Of a stretch of DNA of 64,000 bases, positions 12,051 through 24,000 are shown piece by piece. Source of the stretch: Liolophura sinensis. Taxonomy: Eukaryota; Mollusca; Polyplacophora; Chitonida; Chitonidae. The position numbers and the translations under genes are program-made. The stretch covers positions 55,034,237-55,098,236 of the forward strand of contig NC_088302.1 in assembly GCF_032854445.1 (NCBI RefSeq), given 5' to 3'. The notes beneath the pieces are model-generated. The model searched no databases. It was not told where the DNA came from and saw only the letters and a list, made by a program, of their open reading frames with translations. The first letter of the stretch is position 1. Each line of letters starts with the position of its first letter.

Positions 12051-13897
12051 ACTAAGCCATGAAAGGTAGTATGCATTATTACAAACACTAAGCACATAAA
12101 TCACCTTGTGGCAGTCCCTGAAATACTTTGATCATTAAGTGACAAATATAACACAGTGTTGTATGGAACAACGCACTTGCAAATGACTTTACGTGTCTCT
12201 TGTGTGTTTTAAGATCCGCCATCTTGATGGAAAGTCTCCTTATGGCTCCACAAAAGCTTAGTGTTAAGGTTAGCCTCAGTGAACCTCTCAACATGACCGC
12301 TCCATTATGTTACCGTAATACCTTGACAGGAGGGCTACGAATCTTTCAACAAAAAATTAAATTATTCCTTTTTTGTAGTTATGAACTTGTTTCACCTCAT
12401 AATCATCCGCGTTGCTGTCATTCAAAAAGTTCCCACGTCTTTACAAGCTCAGTGCAAAGAGAGTCATTGTTGTTGAAACGATAATGTGACTGTACAAATG
12501 TGTTTCATGTAAACTAAGGAAATTATGTAAACTGAGTTGATAGCTGGAGATGAGGCTGGAACACAAGTCTGTGTAAACCTGTCTGGTTTATCAGTTGTAA
12601 ATCGGCCGCCTATCGGGAGGTTGTTGACGTAATGGTAATGTAAAGTTGCTATGTTCTTATTGCTTTACATCTCCACGGCTAATTTGTGCGCCTATTATCC
12701 TCCGTGCAGAGATAAATGAGTTCCAGGGGATTCCAGGCATCTCCAACAAGTCTCAGCTGACGTCCATTACATGACTGACATACGAGCAAAATGGCCGTTA
12801 AGGGAGGAAAATACATCTAACTTGTTTAAATGTTGAGTTACACCGAAAACTTCCATAAAAAAATCAAGAAACTGAATTCAGAAAAAATAATGTCCCTGTC
12901 CTTTTTATGAGAGCTATCGTTCTTCGTTCCCTTCTTCTTGTTCATCAGGAGAACCGGCGTCTTCCGTGATACTTTCAAATCTGTACAGGTAATCAAACAT
13001 TGTAAATGCTGTTTCCTATATTTCGGTGTTTGTTTTATACGGCGATTCAGGCGCTAATGATAATCTATCTCAAATAACGTAACATAAAATATGAAACCTT
13101 TCGTGTCCAAGTGAAGGATATGGCCTCAAGATGAAGTAATTTGATACCTTATAGAGAGTAAATGACTGAGCATAACGGTGCTATATATGTAACGCTTTGT
13201 TGTGTTTCTAAATTGAGTGCAAAGTTTGGACATCAACGTGATGAAATCGGGCAGTTGTGATGACTTTATGGTGTGTATTTTACACTGTTTTGCTGTCAAT
13301 AACTGAATTAGCGCGTCTCAGGACCAGCTGCTCTCCCTATTGACCCCATTCGGCGACCCACTGTAAAAAGTTGAATAAATAAGAGTCACGAACATGCTTT
13401 ATTAATTCTAGACCTGTACCCGTACATTTTTTGTGGATGTTGACACCCGCCTTACAATTATCTACCGACAGTGTTGATGATTTGTATGCGAGTGTACCTC
13501 TGAGAAGACCTGCTATATTGTGAAAAAATGTTGGCTGGTGTTTTTCAATACCATGTATTTTAATAGAGCCACTTGACTATTTGTTAACATAGCAGTATAG
13601 TTACAACTACCATCAGGGTATGGATACTTTTACAATTCTTGTCACCCAAACCGACCCAAGAACATACTTCAGAAAATGAATATATCACAGGACATATGAC
13701 TTTTGTTTGTACGGGGTTTGGTGTTGTTGTCAGGATTATCTCGGTCATATAACGTCGCTGTCTTCTTGCATCAAGGCGGTCCCGACGTACCGACAAGGTC
13801 AAAGTGCTGCCTCACAGGAAAACCATTCCGAGGACACTAGGTGTCACCCAACCACAGTACACAGACACCGGACAAACTAGTACTTGATCAGTCTCAT
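12051..13897. other. Intergenic, no supported gene
   Basis: No recognisable exon, RNA or element. Open frames (12088-12294 -, 12200-12484 +, 13584-13802 -) are short and without motifs. Confidence 0.5.
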
Positions 13898-13967
13898 TAT
13901 GAGTATGACTGAAATATTGTTAAGTACGACGTTCAAATCCACGCACTCACCCACTCACTCACTCATT
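13898..13967 (+). mobile_element. SINE 3' end fragment (tail family B)
   Basis: The sequence GAGTATGACTGAAATATTG followed by TTAAGTACGACGTTCAAA and CACTCAC repeats is the same terminal block that ends, in the opposite orientation, the elements at 35461-35713 and 43505-43858. Only the 3' end is present here. Confidence 0.65.
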
Positions 13968-14024
13968 TTGCTGAGTGGTAGACTTATGTTAAGGAAGTGC
14001 AACGATAGTTGATTTTAACGTCAT

Positions 14025-14085
14025 ATGCATGACCGGACTCGGGTTTGAACCACGCTCTCACCTCTCGGCCACGGCAACGCTGGCA
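14025..14085 (-). mobile_element. tRNA-like fragment, probable SINE head remnant
   Basis: On the minus strand there is an A-box-like GTGGCCGAGAGGTGAGAGC followed by a B-box-like GGTTCAAACCC. The two boxes are much closer than in a real tRNA and there is no acceptor-stem pairing, so I read it as a decayed SINE promoter and not a tRNA gene. Confidence 0.35.
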
Positions 14086-14476
14086 TCATGCGTTGATGTG
14101 TTCTTTCGTGCATTTCTTTTAGTTTTAGTGGCAGGCAAACATCGTTATATCGGCAAATGAGAGCACAATGACAGGAGCTGAGGCACACTGTTTGCGGGTT
14201 TGTGATATAAACAGTCAGACCGTGTTCTCTACAGGTCGCTGCTATACGGCTGATTGATCTGTCATTACGATCTATCAAGGCCTGTGGAGATAGCGCCGAG
14301 TTGGGTAAGTGTCGTCAGGTGTCCTTTGAGAGCACCTAGCGGACGCCGAAACAGATAGAGTGTGAGCTTATTAACTGTTGGAGTGTTCCCTAAAGTGGGG
14401 CGCTACTCATGCGGTCACCGAGACTGGACCACAGCTAATTAAACCTGTACACCTTTTGGGGTAGAGATAATGGCTG

Positions 14477-14893
14477 CTACATGCCAGGAGAACGTTTTGG
14501 CTTGGTGGAATTCGAACATCGACCTGAGCTCAGAGTCCACCGGAAATGAGGTCCGGCAAATGTTTGAGGAAAGAGCTGAAATTCTCGCTGGTTTGAGACA
14601 CTGGACCGTGTCGTCAAGTACCTCTCGTCTGTTCCTTCAAGACGCCGGAGAACCTCGGAAGTAATCGCCGGCCGATACGCACTGGTCAGGAGTAGCTTGT
14701 TTGTGAGTCCTGGCATGTAGACGAAGCGATCACTTGTTACATAAGTCACGACTGAAGACGGACGGGCCTCCAAGATGTCTGAACCATGGATGTCCGAAAG
14801 AGCTGTCCAATAAATGTTAGTGTTGCCTGTAACGTTAAAATAGTCACTCCAGTTCTGATCTTGTGATGTGACATATTTTACACAAACTGCCAT
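14477..14893 (-). CDS. Hypothetical ORF, 138 codons
   Basis: This is the longest open frame in the window outside the GPCR, the transposons and the tandem arrays. It starts with ATG, has two N-glycosylation-like sequons near its N-terminus, and has no recognised domain, signal peptide or membrane helix. A shorter frame on the opposite strand (14470-14664) overlaps it. About one frame of this length is expected by chance in 64 kb at this base composition, so coding status is doubtful. Confidence 0.15.
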   Translation of the reverse strand: MAVCVKYVTSQDQNWSDYFNVTGNTNIYWTALSDIHGSDILEARPSSVVTYVTSDRFVYMPGLTNKLLLTSAYRPAITSEVLRRLEGTDERYLTTRSSVSNQREFQLFPQTFAGPHFRWTLSSGRCSNSTKPKRSPGM

Positions 14894-15171
14894 GGAAACT
14901 TTGAGAAAGAAATACGTTGCTATGGTAAATATGATGGACGAGTAAATTTGAGACAGCTTTGGATAGGACTGGTCCCTGATAAGTCAACCACTGGAAAATG
15001 CGGAACCATTTCGAATATTTTGATGCACTAGAGCTGTTAATCCTGTACAGATCGACATATTTTTGCGTTATCGGTGGCTAAGTTCGCAAGTTAACATCTA
15101 ACAAGAAGTTATCAGGAGACATTTAACTGATGGTACTGAGTGTACGGTGAATCGCAGAGGGAAGCACTGGT

Positions 15172-15277
15172 ATTTTATTTCATTATTTGATTGATTTTTT
15201 ACGCCGTGCTCAAGAATATTTGACTTATACGTCGGCGGCCAGCAGTATGGTGGGAGAACCGGACAAAGCCCGGGGGA
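15172..15277 (-). mobile_element. SINE tail (family A), reverse orientation
   Basis: Read on the minus strand it shows the CCGGTT-CTCCCACCAT body, CTGCTGGCCGCC, an AAATATTCTTGAGCACGGCG block and a CAAATAAT tail. This is the same order as the copies at 4680-4829 and 58968-59250. The 5' part is missing. Confidence 0.75.
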
Positions 15278-15484
15278 AGAGAGGCACTGGTAAGTCTGTA
15301 CCCTGAAGTGCAAGCACAAAAGACAATAGTGTGGGAAGTAAAACCAAAGAAGCTAGAGTCATTGTTGGCAAAAGTATGGTCACACACAACTGGTGAATTG
15401 CGGCCCCTTGTCATTAGGGTTTGATGATTAAATAAATGTAAATGATTAATAGTAGCAATTTAGGCTGCCTCAAGCAGGCTGGCT

Positions 15485-15625
15485 TAAGCATTTTGGCTAA
15501 AAACAAAATAATAAAAGAAACGTAGTAATGTTAATTGTAATTTACTAGACGTCCGAGGATTAGATTTACTCAAATGCTATATTTGCATCATATTTAATAA
15601 TCGGTAACAATGGCCAAGCTTATAC
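15485..15625 (+). repeat. Diverged interspersed repeat (member 1 of 3)
   Basis: The stretch around GTAATGTTAATTGTAATTTA, then TAGACGTC, then a TTACTCAAATGCT block and a CATATTTAAT block aligns by eye to 25885-26020 and 56275-56410. All three keep the same order of blocks. It is probably an old short non-autonomous element; the family is unknown. Confidence 0.5.
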
Positions 15626-16467
15626 TCAACTCAACAAGTAATGGACAACATTTTCAATCAATTCGATGAGCCATGAACAGAGTTTTTCCATCGATAACAA
15701 GTTCAGCATGTCTACAAATACATCCACCTGTAACCAAATACTTCCAAAAATAACACATACCTTATCAGCCAATAGGCAGTATTTTTAAGGAGATGTCGTA
15801 GTGTGCGTGCCTCCAATATCTCCAGTCCAATTAGTCACTTTGTGTTACAGGTTTAAACAAAACGATACACAAGAATTATGGGAACTATCTCTTGTCATGA
15901 TCAGTCATGGCTACAGTTGTTGACTCGAGGAGTATTCTGCGACTGTCTTGAGTACCAGGAGAATGTTGGTTACTTGGACTGGCATACAGTTTCGGGGAAT
16001 TAGATATAAAGTCTTTTTTTAAGTTTTAATATGACACCACTCCCCGCGTTCTGAATTTTCTCATTAAATTTCAGCACAGTGTATCAAAGCAAGTAGCCAT
16101 TGAATGTATCGATGTCACTCAACTATTCTCATTGATTTATACTTGACTCTCTCAAGCAATCACACAATAATTCATCAAGTAAACCATTGTTTGATATCTT
16201 TATTTGTGGTGATACGTCTACATATGTGATACATGGGCGAAAACCTCTTCCACCGCTTGGCTTCGCGTACCCGAGATTCTCAGTGTATCTGATTAGGAAC
16301 AGACAGAAACCATAGCAACAACAGGGGCAATCTTACAGTCTTACGCTGGCTTATCTTGAACAAAGATAAACTGAATCCTAATCGGATTATTTTAATGTCA
16401 TTTCCTGAAGCTAAATTATGGTGGGTGAACATTCCATAAGAATCAGCGACCACTTTCAAATACATTC

Positions 16468-18946
16468 TCATAGATGTACCTTGTTGGGATCAAGCTGGCG
16501 TGACAACCTGAGATTACTCAGGCTGGAGATATATTCATAGATGTACGTTTTTGGGATCAAGCTGACGTGACAACCTGAGATTACTCAGGCTAGGGATATA
16601 TTCATAGATGTACCGTGTTGGGATCAAGCTGACGTGACAACCTGAGATTACTCAGGCTAGAGATATATTCATAGATGTACGTTTTTGGGATCAAGCTGAC
16701 GTGACAACCTGAGATTACTCAGGCTAGAGATATATTCATAGATGTACGCTGTTGGGATCAAGCTGACGTGACAACCTGAGATTACTCAGGCTAGAGATAT
16801 ATTCATAGATGTACGCTGTTGGGATCAAGCTGACGTGACAACCTGAGATTACTCAGGCTAGGGATATATTCATAGATGTACCGTGTTGGGATCAAGCTGA
16901 CGTGACAACCTGAGATTACTCAGGCTAGGGATATATTCATAGAGGTACGTTTTTGGAATCAAGCTGACGTGACAACCTGAGATTACTCAGGCTAGGGACA
17001 TATTCATAGATGTACGTTGTTGGGAACAGGCTGACGTGACAACCTGAGATTACTCAGGCTAGGGATATATTCATAGATGTACCTTGTTGGGATCAAGCTG
17101 ACGCGACAACCTGAGATTACTCAGGCTAGGGATATATTCATAGATGTGCCTTGTTGGGATCAAGCTGACGTGACAACCTGAGATTACTCAGGCTAGGGAC
17201 ATATTCATAGATGTACGTTTTGGGGATCAAGCTGACGTGACAACCTGAGATTACTCAGGCTAGGGATATATTCATAGATGTACCTTGTTGTGATCAAGCT
17301 GACGTGACAACCTGAGATTACTCAGGCTAGAGATATATTCATAGATGTACGTTTTTGGGATAAAGCTGACGTGACAACCTGAGATTACTCAGGCTAGAGA
17401 TATATTCATAGATGTACGCTGTTGGGATCAAGCTGACGTGACAACCTGAGATTACTCAGGCTAGGGATATATTCATAGATGTACCGTGTTGGGATCAAGC
17501 TGACGTGACAACCTGAGATTACTCAGGCTAGGGATATATTCATAGAGGTACGTTTTTGGAATCAAGCTGACGTGACAACCTGAGATTACTCAGGCTAGGG
17601 ACATATTCATAGATGTACGTTGTTGGGAACAGGCTGACGTGACAACCTGAGATTACTCAGGCTAGGGATATATTCATAGATGTACCTTGTTGGGATCAAG
17701 CTGACGCGACAACCTGAGATTACTCAGGCTAGGGATATATTCATAGATGTGCCTTGTTGGGATCAAGCTGACGTGACAACCTGAGATTACTCAGGCTAGG
17801 GACATATTCATAGATGTACGTTTTGGGGATCAAGCTGACGTGACAACCTGAGATTACTCAGGCTAGGGATATATTCATAGATGTGCCTTGTTGGGATCAA
17901 GCTGACGTGACAACCTGAGATTACTCAGGCTAGAGATATATTCATAGATGTACGTTTTTGGGATCAAGCTGACGTGACAACCTGAGATTACTCAGGCTAG
18001 GGATATATTCATAGATGTACCTTGTTGTGATCAAGCTGACGTGACAACCTGAGATTACTCAGGCTAGAGGCATATTCATAGATGTACCTTGTTGTGATCA
18101 AGCTGACGTGACAACCTTAGATTACTCAGGCTAGGGACATATTCATAGATGTACCTTGTTGTGATCAAGCTGACGTGACAACCTGAGATTACTCAGGCTA
18201 GGGATATATTCATAGATGTACCTTGTTGTGATAAAGCTGACGTGACAACCTGAGATTACTCAGGCTAGGGACATATTCATAGATGTACCTTGTTGTGATC
18301 AAGCTGACGTGACAACCTGAGATTACTCAGGCTAGGGACATATTCATAGATGTACCTTGTTGTGATCAAGCTGACGTGACGACCTGAGATTACTCAGGCT
18401 AGGGACATATTCATAGATGTACCTTGTTGGGATCAAGCTGACGTGACAACCTGAGATTACTCAGGCTAGGGACATATTCATAGATGTACCTTGTTGGGAT
18501 CAAGCTGACGTGACAACCTGAGATTACTCAGGCTAGGGATATATTCATAGATGTACCTTGTTGTGATCAAGCTGACGTGACAACCTGAGATTACTCAGGC
18601 TAGGGACATATTCATAGATGTACCTTGTTGGGATCAAGCTGACGTGACAACCTGAGATTACTCAGGCTAGGGATATATTCATAGATGTACGTTTTGTGGA
18701 TCAAGCTGACGTGACGACCTGAGATTACTCAGGCTAGGGACATATTCATAGATGTACCTTGTTGTGATCAAGCTGACGTGACAACCTGAGATTACTCAGG
18801 CTAGGGACATATTCATAGATGTGCCTTGTTGGGATCAAGCTGACGTGACAACCTGAGATTACTCAGGCTAGGGACATATTCATAGATGTACGTTTTTGGG
18901 ATCAAGCTGACGTGACAACCTGAGATTACTCAGGCTAGGGATATAT
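16468..18946 (+). repeat. Minisatellite, 67-bp unit, exactly 37 copies
   Basis: The unit starts TCATAGATGTACCTTGTTGG and continues with ATCAAGCTGACGTGACAACC, TGAGATTACTCAGGCTAGGG and ATATAT. Start positions (16468, 16535 and so on to 18947) keep an exact 67-bp step for 37 units, so no net length change has occurred. Variation is almost confined to the GTACNNTNTTGG spacer, one A/G site (CTAGGG or CTAGAG) and one T/C site (GATATAT or GACATAT). Each unit carries the 6-bp palindrome arm pair CCTGAG-ATTA-CTCAGG and, in nearly all copies, a CRE-like TGACGTGA. A trailing partial unit (TCATA) ends it. It lacks unique spacers and has no long open frame. Confidence 0.97.
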
Positions 18947-18951
18947 TCATA

Positions 18952-20103
18952 AGGGTGTATAAGTATTTACAGATGATGGATTAAAATCAACGGGGAAAAC
19001 AACCGAGGTCAGAGCATTAAATCCATAACCGATAAAAACATTCAAGGGTAAAACGTTAAAAAAGCATAATTCTAATTTCAAAACATCTTTGCAGGGTCAC
19101 ATCTTACGGTCCCCTCTGAATAGAACATCTTCATTGCAATGAGAAACGGAAGTGGAATTTATTGTTTCTTCTCCAAATGGGTGCAGACGGGGGAGCGTTA
19201 CAACACTCTATAGCTTTCGTCAGGATAGATTTAACCAGTCTATCAGGGGAGATGAAAGAGTAAATGTCACGAGAGAGGAGACTATGTTGTCTTAACAGAG
19301 TATTTCATTTAGAATACAATTACACACCCATTTCTTGGACCGGGAAATGATAAAGATCGATGAGGCTGATGTGAATCAATGGTGAGAGGACTGGAGCTTC
19401 GGCCTGTTTACAAGAGTCGGAGGAATTGCGCTTAAGAAAACTGGCTCGCATGCTGCCCGCCAGCGGACTGATTTGTCTTTAGCACTTTATGTCCAGTCCT
19501 TAAATTAATGCCGCATTAGTAAGTTCCCAGCCTTAGACATCTGCATGGCCGTATGCCAAATGGAGAGCTTGTGCAAAACTTCCAGGGCCGAGTCCTGGAA
19601 AAGGTGGAGATAAATAGCTGGTCACCAATGTCATCCATATTGCATAGTGATTTCGCAGGAATGCAGGTTTTAATAGCTGAGTAATAGGTGTTCATTTGGC
19701 TGATTTGCATGTGTACTATGTTATTAGTTTACGTACATACATCGCTCATTACCCGAAAAAATAAAACAACATTTATGTCCAAAACAGTCTGTTTACTAGT
19801 TAGGCAGAAATTAAAGCTGTGCAACTGCAAGTGTTTCAGGCACATTCATGGGATGTCTCGTAATACAGAGGGAATTGACCATCTGTGGTTCTGTCAGTTG
19901 TGTAAAACCTGACTTAGTCATGCACATAGATTAAAACCTCCGCCATTTTATTTTATTGAACCGACGGTGAGGTCATGTTGCATATCTTTAGCAGTGACTG
20001 AGCTCCGCAATAGGTCTACCTGTCTGTCTGTCAGCCAAATCTTTGGCATCCTTTCTTTAACCATAGGCGATTCACTTACCCAGGGGCCCGATTGCCAAAC
20101 TGT
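18952..20103. other. Intergenic, no supported gene
   Basis: Only short motif-free frames occur (19516-19710 -, 19688-19912 +). Confidence 0.5.
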
Positions 20104-20513
20104 ACGAAAACCCATACTGGGGCTGCCGCCTGTATACACCCTATACGGGGAGCTGCCGCATGTAGAAACCCTATACGGAGACTGCCGCATGTAGAAACCA
20201 TGTACAAACCTACATGGGGGCTGCCGCATGTAGAAACCTATACAGGGGCTGCCGCATGTAAAAACCCTATACGGGGGCTGCCGCATGTAGAAACCTATAC
20301 GGGGGCTGCCGCATTGAAAAACCCTGTACGGGGCTGCCACATGAAGAAACCTATACGATGGCTGCCGCATGTAGAAACCTATACAGGGGCTGCCGCATGT
20401 AGAAACCTACATGGGGGCTGCCGCATGTAGAAATCTATATAGGGGATGTGGCTTGTAGAAACCTATACAGGGGCTACCGCATGCAGAAACCTATACAGGG
20501 GCTGCCCAATGTG
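20104..20513 (+). repeat. Tandem array, about 27-bp unit, about 14 copies
   Basis: Units centre on GGGGCTGCCGCATGTAGAAA followed by CCTATAC. Lengths vary slightly (about 26-30 bp) and several copies carry substitutions in ATGTAGAAACC. Open frames on both strands here (20092-20430 +, 19948-20370 -) follow from the repeat. Confidence 0.9.
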
Positions 20514-20872
20514 GAGGGAATTTACCCTTATACCCTTGTATTTGAAATACCTGTATGTAGTTTTTTAAGCTTCCATCGTGTTACGCGGGGAATAAAAAGT
20601 CACCAGTCAACTGTCGCCCAAACTTAGTAGCAATTAGAAATGACAGTGACAATTTCATTTTCTCTAATTAAACATTGTAGGTGTCAAAAATGCTTCTTAC
20701 AAAAAATCAAGAAAAATTTCATATGGAATGGAAAAGGACAATCTATTTTTTGACACAGAGCGTTGCATCAAACTCGATGAAGTTGGTTAAAACAGCTACA
20801 GTTAAAGTTCTCAGATGCTGTAGGTGGTAAAATTCCTGATTCCACCGTGCTCCGGTCGCTTAGAATAAAGCA

Positions 20873-20945
20873 TGTTGAATTCTACCGATGTTGAATTCTA
20901 CCAATGTTGAATTCTACCGATGTTGAATTCTACCAGTGTTGAAAT
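20873..20945 (+). repeat. Short tandem array, 16-bp unit, 4 copies
   Basis: Four copies of GTTGAATTCTACC(G/A)AT-type units end just before the inverted repeat at 20963. Confidence 0.85.
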
Positions 20946-20962
20946 AATCAAAAACTTTGAGA

Positions 20963-21010
20963 ACAGCCACTTGATTCAAGACCTGTTATCGCAAGTTAGC
21001 TTTGCTTGAT
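20963..21010 (+). repeat. Left arm of long-range inverted repeat
   Basis: This 48-bp stretch beginning ACAGCCACTTGATTCAAGAC and containing CGCAAGTTAGC is matched in reverse complement at 26748-26795, roughly 80% by eye. The two arms enclose the first copy of the large duplication plus the AT-rich DNA after it. They could be the decayed termini of a large element. Confidence 0.6.
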
Positions 21011-21011
21011 G

Positions 21012-24000
21012 AGTTAGGTGTAAGAAACGACTGCTTCTGTCTCCCAGGCATAGACTAACAACCACGTCTGAGTTTTGCTAAATTCTATTAATTCTAACTC
21101 GCTTTGTCGGTAGTCAGAAAATAGATTCTTTCCACCTTAACAACCAAACACATACCGTTATGAAATAGAAGATCTGATAACGCTAAGATTCCGAAAGTCC
21201 CTGCTAACGCTGTTGCTTGGAGGCTGTCCAAAAGTCGACTGAGAGTGAGGCAAAACATAACTGGCTTTCGAAAGTGAAACATTCGTGCAAATAGAGCGCA
21301 GAGGTGACAGAGTATTGGTTCGGTAAAGGCGTTTATTGCTGTTTTCAGATAGGCCTTTTATACAACATGTATATACTATGAAAATAAACATGAGCGTCAT
21401 TGGTCATTTTCAGCCAAAACTTTCTTATCCTAATCATGCCTAATCATGCCGACAAGACATCAACATTTGTCGCATTAGATTGGTAAAATACTTCCGTACG
21501 GAAGTTTGACTTTTGTTTTGTGTCATCGTTTGAAATTGACACTGCAGTAATAAGCAGAAGGGTGCTATGTAGAAGAGATTTGTATGGGTTCTCGGTTGGT
21601 CAGGTGATATGGACTCGTACTTAATGTCTTTGATCTATAAAGGGGATCTTACAGAAACGTGCAATCTTCCATGGGGCTTGCTTTTTAAGGACGTATTGGA
21701 TTTACCAGGGACTATTTTCAGACGGATATTTAAGTAAGGACGGGTGATTAAATTACTAGTGATAATCCAGCCACTTTATCTGTTATCGCTCACATATTGT
21801 TTAGTTATACAATTTAAGTGTAGTTGGCACTTAAGGGACTAGTTTGCTCCACGTATCCTTTCTGCAGACTGCTAAGCTGCATTAAGAAAATCAGGTTTGC
21901 AATTGTCTACGCATTATACATGTTACCATTCAATAGGCATTCTCTGTATTTGGATATCAAATCCGAGGCAGTCGTATTAGGGATCAATTGCCTTTCTCTG
22001 ACGAGCAGAAATGAACTGAGTATTTTGAATAAAATGAATATTGTGTCCCGATATGTACATTATACACTCATATACAGTGTTACCATTACACGTCACTGGT
22101 ATAAGAGATCTTGGGGGTACCATACTACGCATTGAAACAGACATTTGTATACCAGCCGTCAACCAAGAAGGATGCTCTTGGTATAAGATAATTCATGTAC
22201 AGTGTTACCATTACACGTCACTCTTATAAGAGATCTTGGGGTAACATAAAAATCTCTCTGGGCGAAAATTAATGGATGAAGCCGAGTCAATCATACACAC
22301 ATACTATTGTCTACCCAGGCAGGTGAACTTCAATCAGTCTCTGTCCTGCTGTGCAAAGCGACTTACTCATCTGGTGGAATACAGGGCAGGTAACATCCAA
22401 GGTGATCCTGAGGGATCTACTCTGTTTATATCTCTATGAAAACAAAATAAAACGTATAGGTTATAGTTTTTGTTTTCAGCGTTAAAAATTTGTCATGTAG
22501 AACCGTAGCCCGTACTTGCGTTGGATACCAGTATACAATGCACTAAGACACCGGCGTGAGTTAACTGACATAACCTTCTCTCTTGGAAATGGCTACAATT
22601 AAGGTCTTAATGGGCGGTGTCATCGAGTTCCTCATGGAGACGATCAATAGTTCACACGCCTTTTCATCAGAAACCTATCAGAAAGTCGGCCTAAATTGGT
22701 AGACAACAAAACGACGGGCGTGAGAGTTACCACCATTGTGGCGTGTATATGGCTCTGCACCTAGGTAACCTGTAGCCCAAATCACAAATCAGCACTACCC
22801 TGCCAAGTAATTCATGTGTATCTGTACTACTGGCACCGGGAGATTGGTAGTTTCACAAACATCAGTCAGCGTGAAATGTACTGGTCGCTTCCAGAACGTA
22901 AGTGATGGCACAAGTGTAGTGCCTCTTAACTACAACATAAAAGTAAATCCGATCCAGCACGCAACTGTGTCCAATACTGCTTTCCATTTATTTTAGTTCT
23001 TTTTCATATAGTCATAAAGTGCCATCGATTGGAAGAACTACAAAACGACTCCAGTCTTTGACCACTGTTGAGCTCTCCTCTTCTCATAGACACCTTCTAA
23101 TTTCTGTGTATATATCTTACACAATTTGTCCAATTTCTGGTGGTTTCTGTTGAACGTTGGCCTTGCAATTATTTATCCGGAATATTTATTTTGGTTGAGG
23201 GTTTGTTTACTAATCTTTGTGTCGACGCCCAAACTCAAGAGAAACACTTTTAAAACATCCGATATTACACAGCGGGGAAAAAGCATCAAATATATGTACA
23301 AGTACAGCAGAGACTAGGCGAAATAAGACAAACATAATAAACTATGTCGCCATTCTAGGCACGAACTTGGAGCCAAATTTTAAGGTAGTAAATTATACCG
23401 GAAAGAAAAGTCGTGTATCTTTTGCAACTGTACATCTAAAACACGACGAGGGTATTATAAGTAATGATGTTGAATCAGTCTGCACCCTGGAGTGTGTGTG
23501 TCGATTTAGGACGTGGACTGTCGGAAGACCAGTTTTTTGACCACTGTCCAGATCTAGCCATCGCTTATTCCTCTGAATTTTCACATCATGAACTTTTCTC
23601 TGATGAGAACTGATGAGTTAAGACAAGATTACCAGACTCACTTTCCTTCCTTGTGCACATCTGACGTGATTAACAGTTGAACACTTTAACTTTGTGGTGT
23701 CGTATGCGAACAATGCGTTTAAATCTACCTATGTGTAATAGACAAGCAATCTGCTCTCATTCAACTTAGCTCCGACAATTATTCTTCACTTCCGGGGCTG
23801 GTCAGGGTCACGCTCACTCTAGTTCGAGACAATTACCCATGAACCTAAGCGACAGCCATGTTGATATGTCACTGCACACTAGTGCTATCCGGAAAGTCTA
23901 CATCGTCAATCGCCATCAAGGTTGTTATGGTTACGCAACCATAAAACTGATGACTTAGACACCACGAGGTTTGATGTTTGGGCATGGAGGAATTCCTTTG

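Larger units (their letters stand above)
14894..16467. other. Intergenic with scattered repeat fragments
   Basis: Contains a minus-strand SINE tail (15172-15277) and a diverged interspersed repeat (15485-15625), both listed separately. Nothing else is recognised. Confidence 0.5.

Noticed and set aside
16468-18946. CRISPR-like repeat array
   Set aside because: Repeats are contiguous 67-bp units with no unique spacers, and the window is metazoan.
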